A stretch of DNA of 64,000 nucleotides from Flavobacterium tistrianum (GTDB lineage Bacteria; Bacteroidota; Bacteroidia; Flavobacteriales; Flavobacteriaceae): positions 186,001 to 250,000 of the forward strand of contig NZ_QJRH01000071.1 in NCBI RefSeq assembly GCF_003254545.1, in the 5' to 3' direction. Both the position numbers and the translations under genes were made by a program. Below are positions 41,184-48,378 of the stretch, piece after piece (position 1 is the first letter of the stretch; each line of letters opens with the position of its first letter). A model generated the notes under the pieces. It was not told the origin of the DNA, did no database searches, and saw only the letters and a list, made by a program, of their open reading frames with translations.

Positions 41184-44030
41184 ATGAAGAAAAATGTACT
41201 AATCGTTTTAGGTCTTGTGACATTTTCAGGACTTTATGCTCAAGACAATAAAAAAGAGCAAGATAGTTTAAAAAACAACGAACTGTCTGAAGTTACTATT
41301 ATTGGATCAAGAAGTAAAAACAGAGTTAAAACAGACGTGCCAGTTCCGGTAGATGTTTTTAACGTATCAGAAATAACAAAAGGAGCACCGCAAACTAGCG
41401 TAACTCAAATTTTAAATTATGTTGCTCCGTCATTTACGAGTAACCCAACATCTACAGCAGATGCAACAGACCACGTAGATCCTGCACAATTAAGAGGATT
41501 AGGACCAGATCAAGTTTTAATTTTAGTAAACGGAAAAAGAAGACATACCAGTGCTTTGGTAAACATAAACGGATCGCCAGGTAGAGGATCTGTCGGGACA
41601 GACTTAAATGCAATTCCGTCTTTTGCTATAGAAAGAATAGAAGTTTTAAGGGATGGAGCTGCTGCGCAATATGGTTCTGATGCGATTGCAGGAGTTATCA
41701 ATATTGTTTTAAAGAAAAACGCTAATTATTTGACAGGAGGGATTCAATACGGAGCAAATCTATCTTCAGGATCAAATAATTTTGAAGGAGGAGCAGACGG
41801 ACAAACAGCTCAAATCGATTTAAACTACGGAACTTCATTAGGCAAACCGGGAAGTTTCTTAAATATTACAGGAACTGCCGTAACTAGACAAGCAACAAGC
41901 AGAGCAGGAATTAGAAGCAATGCTATTTTTAATGCTTATAATGCTGTTGAAAATAGAGCGGCACAAGATGGTGTAGAAATCAACTCTTTGTTTAGCAACA
42001 TTAATACGACTGCAAATTCAGCTCAGATTTTATCATCATTAAAGCAATATGCACCGCAAGTAAGCTATTTTACACCAGCTCAGCAAAACGCTATTGCATC
42101 GGCATCGACAATTGCGCAGATGCAGACGGCTTTAAATTTTGATGTTACTAATAATGAGCTAGCATACAGAAATCAGCAGAGAAGTGATTATAATATGAGT
42201 GTTGGACAGTCTGAGTTGGCTGCAGGACAATTGTATTTTAATGCTAAGTATCCTTTGAGCGAAACCACTTCTTTGTATTCTTTTGGAGGCGTTTCTTATC
42301 GAGGCGGTAAATCGTATGCCTTTAACAGATTGCCAAACGGTTCTGGAACTTTCACGCAAGTGTATCAAAACGGATTCTTGCCAGAAATTGAATCAAAAAT
42401 TTTAGATGCTTCTGGAGCAGTTGGAATAAACACACAATTATTCGGATTTGATACTGATTTAAGCACCAACTTAGGTACAAATTCTTTTAATTATGATGTA
42501 AATAATACCATCAATGCAACTTTAGGCACAAATTCTCCTTTTAGTTTTGATGCCGGAAAAGTTTCATTTTTACAAAGCACAACAAATTTAGATTTTAGCA
42601 GAAAATATGATGTTCTTGCAGGATTGAACGTTGCTTTTGGAGGTGAATTCAGATATGAAAATTACCAGATTAAAGCAGGAGAAGAAGCTTCTTACGGATT
42701 ATATGATGTAAACGGAAATTTAGTTTCAGGAATTTTACCAAGCAATTCGCCATTAATTGTAACTGACTTTTTTGGAAACAAACGTGGAGCAGGAGCACAA
42801 GGATTTTCAGGATTCCAGCCTTCAGATGCTAAAGAAAAAGACAGACAGAGTGGAGCGGCTTATGTTGATTTAGAATTGAATGCCACTGAAAAATGGCTTA
42901 TAAATGGAGCGGCACGTTATGAAAACTATTCAGACTTTGGAAACACGGTTACATTTAAACTGGCTTCTCTTTTAAAATTGAATGATAATATCAATTGGAG
43001 AATTTCTGGACAAACTGGTTTTAGAGCGCCTTCTTTACAGCAAAGATATTTTGAGTCAAGTTCTACTCAGTTTATAAACGGTGCACCATATCAAGTTGGA
43101 TATTTTACAAACGATTCGCAAGCGGCAAAAAGCATTGGGATTGAAAGTTTAAAGCCAGAAAAATCAAAAAGCATCAGTACAGGATTTACATTCAAAATTC
43201 CTGAAGCTAACATAACCATTGCAACTGATGCTTATTTTACGAGAATCAACGACAGAATTGTACTGTCTGGACAATATTCAAGACCAACAGATGCGCAGAT
43301 CGCAGCAGCAACTTCACCAGAACAGGCTGAGGCATTGACGTTGTTTCAACAAGCATTTGACTTGAAAGGAGTAGAAAGAGCTTCGTTCTGGACAAACGGA
43401 ATCGACTCTGAAACAAAAGGAATTGATTTGGTAATTTCTCAGAAATACGATGTAATTCAAGATTTCACAATTAGAAATGATTTTGCATTTAGTTTCAACG
43501 AAACCAAAAGAGTAGGAGATTTGCATATTCCACAATCTATCGTTAATGCTGGAGGAGAACCTTATATCTATTCTTTCTTTCCAGAATCAAGCCGAGTATA
43601 TTTAGAAGAAGCGATTCCGAAATTGAAAGCCAATTTGATGACTACTTTCAATATTAAAAAACTAGATATTTATTTAAGAAACAGCTATTTCGGAAAAGTT
43701 ACAGATCCAGGAGCAACAGATGTTAACCTAGACGGATTTTCTTCTGTGTACGAACATCCAGAATACAGCGCAAAATTGGTTACTGATTTATCTTTAGGAT
43801 ATCAGATCAACGAACATTTGAGAGCAACAATTGGAGTTAATAATATAGGAGATGTTTATCCAGACAGAAATAATCCTGCAACTCCAGCTTTTACAAATAC
43901 AACTCCAACTTTGTCGCCAGCGCCAAGTACAGATTTGACAAATGCGAATCAGTTTGCGTATTCAAGAGCAGTTTCTCAATTCGGATTAAACGGAAGATTT
44001 GGTTTTGCCCGTTTAAGCTTTAAATTTTAA
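41184..44030 (+). CDS. TonB-dependent outer membrane transporter under Met/Cys attenuation
   Basis: The 948-residue receptor has a signal peptide (ends LYAQ, about 20). It lacks the carboxypeptidase-like extension common in Bacteroidota and goes straight to a plug: VTIIGSRSKNRVKTDVPVP, AQLRGLGPDQVLILVNGKRR, IERIEVLRDGAAAQYGSDAI and AGVINIVLKK (about 155-195). The 22-strand barrel ends in FARLSFKF. Its leader attenuator and its place beside metK suggest uptake of a sulfur-containing or methionine-related nutrient, but the ligand is not readable. Methylcobalamin-type ligands are another possibility given methionine metabolism. Confidence 0.88.
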   Translation: MKKNVLIVLGLVTFSGLYAQDNKKEQDSLKNNELSEVTIIGSRSKNRVKTDVPVPVDVFNVSEITKGAPQTSVTQILNYVAPSFTSNPTSTADATDHVDPAQLRGLGPDQVLILVNGKRRHTSALVNINGSPGRGSVGTDLNAIPSFAIERIEVLRDGAAAQYGSDAIAGVINIVLKKNANYLTGGIQYGANLSSGSNNFEGGADGQTAQIDLNYGTSLGKPGSFLNITGTAVTRQATSRAGIRSNAIFNAYNAVENRAAQDGVEINSLFSNINTTANSAQILSSLKQYAPQVSYFTPAQQNAIASASTIAQMQTALNFDVTNNELAYRNQQRSDYNMSVGQSELAAGQLYFNAKYPLSETTSLYSFGGVSYRGGKSYAFNRLPNGSGTFTQVYQNGFLPEIESKILDASGAVGINTQLFGFDTDLSTNLGTNSFNYDVNNTINATLGTNSPFSFDAGKVSFLQSTTNLDFSRKYDVLAGLNVAFGGEFRYENYQIKAGEEASYGLYDVNGNLVSGILPSNSPLIVTDFFGNKRGAGAQGFSGFQPSDAKEKDRQSGAAYVDLELNATEKWLINGAARYENYSDFGNTVTFKLASLLKLNDNINWRISGQTGFRAPSLQQRYFESSSTQFINGAPYQVGYFTNDSQAAKSIGIESLKPEKSKSISTGFTFKIPEANITIATDAYFTRINDRIVLSGQYSRPTDAQIAAATSPEQAEALTLFQQAFDLKGVERASFWTNGIDSETKGIDLVISQKYDVIQDFTIRNDFAFSFNETKRVGDLHIPQSIVNAGGEPYIYSFFPESSRVYLEEAIPKLKANLMTTFNIKKLDIYLRNSYFGKVTDPGATDVNLDGFSSVYEHPEYSAKLVTDLSLGYQINEHLRATIGVNNIGDVYPDRNNPATPAFTNTTPTLSPAPSTDLTNANQFAYSRAVSQFGLNGRFGFARLSFKF

Positions 44031-44113
44031 TTCAAATAGTTTCTTTCAAGCCTTTTAAATAGAGGCTTGAAAGAGATTTCAAAAAAAAGAAAACACAAAA
44101 ATTTAATTTTAAT

Positions 44114-44143
44114 TTGGTGGTTTAAAAATATTTACTACTTTTA
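44114..44143 (+). promoter_or_regulatory. Putative promoter of leader 2 and metY
   Basis: TTG (44114-44116), a 19-base spacer and TACTTTTA (44136-44143), one mismatch from TANNTTTG; predicted start near 44150. Confidence 0.55.
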
Positions 44144-44191
44144 CTCTATAGAAATAGTCGAATTTAAAAAATAAGATTAATTAATATAAAA

Positions 44192-44272
44192 ATGAAAGCA
44201 ATAGCAAGAAGAAATATGATGTGTTGTAAGATGATGCAAATGTGCATCCCACATTGCTGTTGCCAAAAGTGA
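44192..44272 (+). CDS. Leader peptide 2 (Met/Cys-rich attenuator ORF of metY)
   Basis: A 26-codon ORF in which 11 residues after the start are Met or Cys: NMMCCKMMQMC in the middle and HCCCQK at the end. It shares the core NMM(S/C)CKM with leader 1. Its last codons contain CCAAAAG (44263-44269), complementary to CTTTTGG (44308-44314), the 5' arm of the following terminator. A ribosome at the stop codon would mask this segment; stalling at the Met cluster would free it. The composition is hard to explain by chance and fits sensing of charged Met/Cys tRNA to control O-acetylhomoserine sulfhydrylase. Confidence 0.82.
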   Translation: MKAIARRNMMCCKMMQMCIPHCCCQK

Positions 44273-44303
44273 AAGAGTAGAATCTTTGTTATAGTTAAAC
44301 TAT

Positions 44304-44337
44304 AGCCCTTTTGGTCGCCATCCGAAAGGGCTTTTTT
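44304..44337 (+). terminator. Attenuator terminator of leader 2
   Basis: AGCCCTTTTGG (44304-44314) pairs with CCGAAAGGGCT (44322-44332), with one T-G wobble, followed by T. It lies 32 bases after the leader stop. Confidence 0.9.
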
Positions 44338-44363
44338 ATTTCCAACATTTTAAATTTTAAATC

Positions 44364-44540
44364 ATGAATACATTAGATATAAATACAATCGCATTTCAAT
44401 ACCTATTAAGAAATAACAATTCAGAAGAATTATCGACTGAAACTCCAAAATATGATCCTGCACAGCAGAGAAAAACAGAGAAATCATTACTGTTTCATCT
44501 ATATGATCTTGAAGAAGAAGCCGAAGATCTTTTAGCTTAA
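44364..44540 (+). CDS. 58-residue small protein of unknown function between leader 2 and metY
   Basis: The ORF starts 27 bases after the attenuator terminator and ends 66 bases before metY. The protein is acidic at its end (EEEAEDLLA) and contains KSLLFHLYDLEEEAE. The 71-residue ORF at 47794 also follows an attenuator and has NSLLFLMYS at the same relative place, suggesting a related small-protein family. I recognise no domain. Being downstream of the attenuator, it should share metY control. Confidence 0.6.
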   Translation: MNTLDINTIAFQYLLRNNNSEELSTETPKYDPAQQRKTEKSLLFHLYDLEEEAEDLLA

Positions 44541-44606
44541 ATCAATTTCAAAGTCAAATACCACTTTTATATATAGTATTAACAATATTTAAAAAACTAA
44601 GAAATC

Positions 44607-45911
44607 ATGAGTACACAAAAATTTGCAACAAACGCATTACACGCAGGACACGACGTAACTAAAAACGCAGGAACTAGAGCCGTGCCTATTTACCAGACAT
44701 CATCATATGTATTTAATAACGCAGATCATGCCGCCAATTTATTTGGTCTTGCCGAAGCTGGATTTATTTACACAAGATTGAATAATCCGACAAACGATAT
44801 TTTGGAACAGCGACTGGCGGCACTTGAAGGCGGAATTGGAGCAGTAGTAACCGCTTCTGGAACATCGGCAATTTCCACAACTTTATTGACTTTGCTAAAA
44901 GCGGGAGATCATATTGTTGCATCAAATAGTTTATACGGAGGAACTTACAATCTATTAAAAGTTACCCTGCCAAGATTAGGAATCACAACCACATTTGTAG
45001 ATCCTTCAAAGCCTGAAAACTTTACCAAAGCAGCAAAAGAAAATACAAGAGCTTTCTTTGTTGAGTCTCTTGGAAACCCAAAATTAGACGTACTAGACTT
45101 AAAAGCAATTTCGGCAGAAGCCAAAGCATTCAAAGTACCATTTATAGTAGACAATACAGTTGCGACACCTTATTTATTAAACCCAATTAAATATGGTGCC
45201 GATATTGTAATTCACTCCTTAACTAAATATATCGCAGGAAACGGAACTTCATTAGGAGGCGTTATCATTGATGCTGGAAACTTTGATTGGGCAAACGGAA
45301 AATTCCCAGAATTTACCGAGCCATCTGCAGGATACCACGGATTAGTATATCATGAAGCTTTAGGAAATGCAGCTTTTATTGCAAAAGCTCGAATTGAAGG
45401 TTTACGTGATTTTGGTGCTGCTTTGAGTCCATTTAATGCTTTTCAGATTATTCAGGGACTAGAAACGCTTCCAATTCGAATCAAGAAACATAGTGAAAAT
45501 GCTTTGGCTTTAGCTGAATGGTTAGAAAAACAAGATGAGGTAGTCTGGGTAAATTATCCAGGTTTAAAATCAAATGAATATTATGATTTAGCTAAACAAT
45601 ATTTACCAGAAGGCCAAAGCGGAATTATCACTTTCGGATTAAAAGGAGGTTTTGATGCGGCCAAAAAAGTAGTAGACGACACAAAATTATTCTCTCTATT
45701 AGCCAATATTGGTGATACAAAATCACTGATTATCCATCCAGCAAGTACTACACACCAACAATTAACAGAAGCGGAACAAATAGAAACAGGAGTTTCTAAA
45801 GATTTGATTCGTTTATCTGTTGGAATTGAAGATATAGAAGATTTAATTGCAGATCTGCAAACTGTTTTTGAGAGCGTGTCGCTTTCTCAATTCAGTATCA
45901 ATAAAAATTAG
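44607..45911 (+). CDS. metY: O-acetylhomoserine sulfhydrylase
   Basis: MetY makes homocysteine directly from O-acetylhomoserine and sulfide, using PLP. The 434-residue Cys/Met-metabolism enzyme starts FATNALHAGHD, has YTRLNNPTNDILEQRLAALE (about 54-73), TASGTSAISTT, and the PLP-lysine motif HSLTKYIAGNGTSLGG near residue 204-219. Length above 420 and the early HAGHD motif separate it from MetB/MetZ types. It lies behind the Met/Cys leader 2 and a small ORF, and is closed by its own terminator. Confidence 0.95.
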   Translation: MSTQKFATNALHAGHDVTKNAGTRAVPIYQTSSYVFNNADHAANLFGLAEAGFIYTRLNNPTNDILEQRLAALEGGIGAVVTASGTSAISTTLLTLLKAGDHIVASNSLYGGTYNLLKVTLPRLGITTTFVDPSKPENFTKAAKENTRAFFVESLGNPKLDVLDLKAISAEAKAFKVPFIVDNTVATPYLLNPIKYGADIVIHSLTKYIAGNGTSLGGVIIDAGNFDWANGKFPEFTEPSAGYHGLVYHEALGNAAFIAKARIEGLRDFGAALSPFNAFQIIQGLETLPIRIKKHSENALALAEWLEKQDEVVWVNYPGLKSNEYYDLAKQYLPEGQSGIITFGLKGGFDAAKKVVDDTKLFSLLANIGDTKSLIIHPASTTHQQLTEAEQIETGVSKDLIRLSVGIEDIEDLIADLQTVFESVSLSQFSINKN

Positions 45912-45934
45912 GTTTTTTTGTTTTTTGTTTGAAA

Positions 45935-45974
45935 AATTGCCTTTAGCGAGTGGTTTTGCTAAAGGTAATTTTTT
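45935..45974 (+). terminator. Terminator of metY
   Basis: AATTGCCTTTAGC (45935-45947) pairs with GCTAAAGGTAATT (45958-45970) with one wobble; T run follows. Confidence 0.85.
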
Positions 45975-46064
45975 ATGAAAAACACCATTATAAAATTTAA
46001 ACCATATGTAGAGACGCACAGCAGTAAGTCTTAACTATAGTTGAAAACTAAAATGTTAGAAATT

Positions 46065-47153
46065 ATGTCAAAGCTTAAAATAAACATTATCCTTTTCGGA
46101 ATTGGAAATATCGGAAGCACTTTGATTAATCAGATTATTGAAAGTCAGGATTTTTTTCTCGAAAGCAAAAATGTCGATTTTCATTTTCCAATTATAACCA
46201 ATTCTACGGTTGCTTTTTTTGAGAAAGAAGGCGTAGGCTATTCTTGGGAAACCAATTTCAGACAATTGGCAGTTCCTTTTAAGGTAGAAGATATTGTCGA
46301 ATTTGCACAAGAAAATGAATTTGAAAACTTAATTGCCGTAGATGCAACAGCTAGTGATGAATTGGTGAAACATTACAATACCTTAATTAAAAACGGATTT
46401 AATATTGTAGCTGTAAATAAAAAAGCCAATACACTTCCGATAGATCTATATAAAGAACTGAGAGCAAATCTTAAAAAGTACGACAAAGAGTTTTTGTATG
46501 AAACATCTGTTGAAACTGGAATTCCTGTTTTGCAGACCTTAAGAGATTTGTATTATTCGGGAGAAAAAATCACAAAGATTCGAGGGGTTTTCTCAGATAA
46601 TCTGAGTTATGTTTTCAATCGATTTTCATCAGAAGACGTTTCGTTTTCGTCTGTTTTAAAAGATGCCAGTCTTTTAGGTTTAATGAAATCAAATTTTAAA
46701 GAAGATTTATCAGGGAATGATACCGCAAGAAAACTTTTGATATTGGCCAGAGAAATTGGAAAAGATTTTGAGCTTTCAGACATTAAAATCAAACCCTTTA
46801 TAACGGAAGAGCATTTAGAAAAAAATGGAGTGCTCGACAAAGAGGCTGTAGATAAATCTTTTAAAATCGCCAAAATTACTCAGGCAGAAAATCATGTGCT
46901 CCGTTTTGTAGGAGAGTTTGATGTGGAAAAAAACACTTTAGAAGCCAAATTAATTTCAGAACCATTAGCTTCTCCAATAGGACAATTGAAAGGTTCCGAC
47001 ACTATTTTTGAGATTTATACCAAATCTTACGCCGATACTCCGATCGTAATTCAGAGCGCTCCGCCATGTAAACAGGCAATTTCAAGAGGAATTATAACCG
47101 ATATCCTAAAAATTGTAGAGCGAATTAGGACTAAAGAAGCGGTTTGGCTGTAA
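46065..47153 (+). CDS. Degenerate homoserine dehydrogenase-like protein
   Basis: A stand-alone paralogue of the homoserine dehydrogenase half of the ThrA encoded at 49370. It keeps the Rossmann motif FGIGNIGSTLINQ, NKKANT, YETSVETGIPVL and DLSGNDTARKLLILARE. However, the substrate motif GYTEPDPRED of ThrA reads GLMKSNFKED here, removing the conserved Glu that contacts homoserine. The late GAGAG is SAPPC. Activity is therefore doubtful; it may be a regulator, an inhibitor or have changed substrate. The frame opens with TTG at 46041; ATG at 46053 or 46065 is likelier, and I chose MSKLKINI. It follows metY and precedes the tandem leaders. Confidence 0.8.
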   Translation: MSKLKINIILFGIGNIGSTLINQIIESQDFFLESKNVDFHFPIITNSTVAFFEKEGVGYSWETNFRQLAVPFKVEDIVEFAQENEFENLIAVDATASDELVKHYNTLIKNGFNIVAVNKKANTLPIDLYKELRANLKKYDKEFLYETSVETGIPVLQTLRDLYYSGEKITKIRGVFSDNLSYVFNRFSSEDVSFSSVLKDASLLGLMKSNFKEDLSGNDTARKLLILAREIGKDFELSDIKIKPFITEEHLEKNGVLDKEAVDKSFKIAKITQAENHVLRFVGEFDVEKNTLEAKLISEPLASPIGQLKGSDTIFEIYTKSYADTPIVIQSAPPCKQAISRGIITDILKIVERIRTKEAVWL

Positions 47154-47337
47154 TTTTTTAGAAAAAAAAGAAAAAAGTTCTTTGATAAATTGATTTGTCA
47201 AATGGAGTTATGAAGAAAATTAAGCTTGTTTTGTAAGTTTTTTACTTGTGTTATTTCGTTTTCATTTTTGTAAGATGTTTTTTGACGCTAAAAAACACAT
47301 TTTCAACGATTTTTGTAATTAAATTCTTGAATTTAAT

Positions 47338-47368
47338 TTGTGTAATAAAAAAAATATTTGCATATTTG
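47338..47368 (+). promoter_or_regulatory. Putative promoter of tandem leaders 3 and 4
   Basis: TTG (47338-47340), a 20-base spacer and CATATTTG (47361-47368), one mismatch from TANNTTTG; predicted start near 47375. The 184 bases before it (47154-47337) hold no recognisable feature. Confidence 0.5.
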
Positions 47369-47395
47369 TTATACCCAAAAACTACTAGAAATCAA

Positions 47396-47467
47396 ATGAA
47401 CTTAAAAGTCAACAAAATGTTTTGTGCCATTTCGGTTAAGACCGAGGCTGGGGTGTCTATTGCTTAA
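47396..47467 (+). CDS. Leader peptide 3 (attenuator ORF)
   Basis: A 23-codon ORF beginning MNLKVNKMFCAIS: Met at 8, Cys at 10. Its codons 17-18 read GAGGCT (47444-47449), the exact complement of AGCCTC (47502-47507) in the following terminator's 5' arm. It shares NKMF with leader 4. Met/Cys content is lower than in leader 2, so the sensed amino acid is less certain. A longer open frame upstream in the same phase lacks a credible start and overlaps the promoter. Confidence 0.65.
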   Translation: MNLKVNKMFCAISVKTEAGVSIA

Positions 47468-47501
47468 AAAAATTGTAAGAATACAATAATAATATAGTAA
47501 G

Positions 47502-47532
47502 AGCCTCCTAAGAAATATCTAGGAGGCTTTTT
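47502..47532 (+). terminator. Attenuator terminator of leader 3
   Basis: AGCCTCCTA (47502-47510) / TAGGAGGCT (47520-47528) with a 9-base loop, then T. Confidence 0.9.
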
Positions 47533-47580
47533 AATTTAATACAAATGCAGAATTTAAATAAAATACAATATAAATCACAG

Positions 47581-47646
47581 ATGAATAAATCCTTACAGAT
47601 GAACAAGATGTTTACTGTCGCGCTTATTTGCGCATACGTCTGTTGA
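47581..47646 (+). CDS. Leader peptide 4 (attenuator ORF)
   Basis: A 21-codon ORF, MNKSLQMNKMFTVAL then ICAYVC and TGA: Met at 7 and 10, Cys at 17 and as the last residue. GATACTAAAAG (47645-47655), overlapping the stop codon, can pair over 11 bases (one G-U) with CTTTTGGTATC (47682-47692) of the next terminator. A ribosome at the stop codon would cover precisely that segment. A start at Met7 is also possible. I see no promoter between terminator 3 and this ORF, so it may lie on the same transcript as leader 3. Confidence 0.7.
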   Translation: MNKSLQMNKMFTVALICAYVC

Positions 47647-47676
47647 TACTAAAAGTATACGTGAGTGTAAAAACTT

Positions 47677-47716
47677 AAACCCTTTTGGTATCATAAAAAT
47701 CCAAAAGGGTTTTTTT
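47677..47716 (+). terminator. Attenuator terminator of leader 4
   Basis: A 12 bp perfect stem AAACCCTTTTGG (47677-47688) / CCAAAAGGGTTT (47701-47712) followed by T. Confidence 0.92.
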
Positions 47717-47793
47717 ATTCGATAAAACGAATTAACAAAAAGATAAACGAGAAATAAAGATTATAAAACACAACTTAACTAAAACTTAATATC

Positions 47794-48009
47794 ATGAGCA
47801 CATTGAACTACTTAGCAGAAAAAATTTCAAATTTGAAAAACAGAAGGACAAGAAAAAATAATCCGCCGCCAACAAACGAATTGGCTCATCCAAGATTCGG
47901 AATAACTGAGGCTGGAATCACAGAAGAAGCTAAAGGAGCTGAGAAAAAAGCACCGAACTCTTTATTGTTTTTGATGTATTCAAAAGAAAATGACACGCTT
48001 TTTATCTAA
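47794..48009 (+). CDS. 71-residue small protein of unknown function downstream of tandem leaders
   Basis: Starts MSTLNYLAEKISNLKNRR, continues basic and proline-rich (NPPPTNELAHPRFG) and ends NSLLFLMYSKENDTLFI. The NSLLFLMYS element resembles KSLLFHLYD in the 58-residue ORF at 44364, which also follows an attenuator. No domain is recognised. It is the first gene after leaders 3 and 4, so it is either their target or an upstream ORF of the metX-thrA transcript. Confidence 0.6.
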   Translation: MSTLNYLAEKISNLKNRRTRKNNPPPTNELAHPRFGITEAGITEEAKGAEKKAPNSLLFLMYSKENDTLFI

Positions 48010-48140
48010 ACAGAAAAAGCATCATAAACTAGGGTAAAACCTGCTTAATTTTACTGGGCATTTTTGTTCGGTAAATTTTTGCGTATAATAGTTTTTGCTA
48101 AAGTAAGTCTCAGAAATTTAACAAACACTTTTAGATAAAA

Positions 48141-48172
48141 TTTGTTTGTTTAAGAAAATAGTAGTTAATTTG
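48141..48172 (+). promoter_or_regulatory. Putative promoter of the metX-thrA unit
   Basis: TTTG (48141-48144), a 20-base spacer and TTAATTTG (48165-48172), one mismatch from TANNTTTG. The start would be near 48179, about 24 bases before the riboswitch. Confidence 0.55.
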
Positions 48173-48202
48173 CACTCGTTAAGTTCAAACACGTATTGAA
48201 AT

Positions 48203-48306
48203 GTTATAAAGAAAGGACGAGGGATTAGACCCGATGAAGCCTTAGCAACCCTTCGGTAAAACGAAGAAGGTGCTACATTCTACCACGCCAAACGTGGAAA
48301 GATAAC
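48203..48306 (+). ncRNA. SAM-I (S-box) riboswitch of metX
   Basis: P1 is GTTAT (48203-48207) with ATAAC (48302-48306). Between them the conserved S-box core appears in order: AAGAAAGGACGAGGGA, then TTAGACCCGATGAAGCC and TTAGCAACC, P3 CTTCG/CGAAG, AAGGTGCTACATTCTACC, P4 CACG/CGTG and GGAAAGATAAC. This matches the SAM-I consensus almost base for base. It lies about 70 bases before metX. A weak CTAG...CTAG element with T run at 48320-48341 may be its expression platform. Confidence 0.93.
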
Positions 48307-48378
48307 AACAAGATTTTTTCTAGTTAAACCTAGTTTTTCTTTCTAATATTTCCATATACAAATCATAATACAACAGAT

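Noticed and set aside
45975..46034. A 19-codon ORF after the metY terminator, examined as a fifth leader
   Set aside because: It contains no Met or Cys codons after the start, has no following terminator, and its sequence includes GTAGAGACGCACAGCAG, part of a common dispersed repeat.
47370..47390. A third copy of the 21 bp operator before leader 3 (TATACCC...CTACTAG)
   Set aside because: Read on the other strand the half-sites are similar, but the spacer is 6 rather than 8 bases and the GATAGGG core is absent, so I do not count it.
47246..47467. A 73-codon open frame covering leader 3
   Set aside because: It begins at a non-ATG codon inside AT-rich sequence, spans the putative promoter, and only its last 23 codons show the leader features. 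The ATG at 47396 explains the data better.
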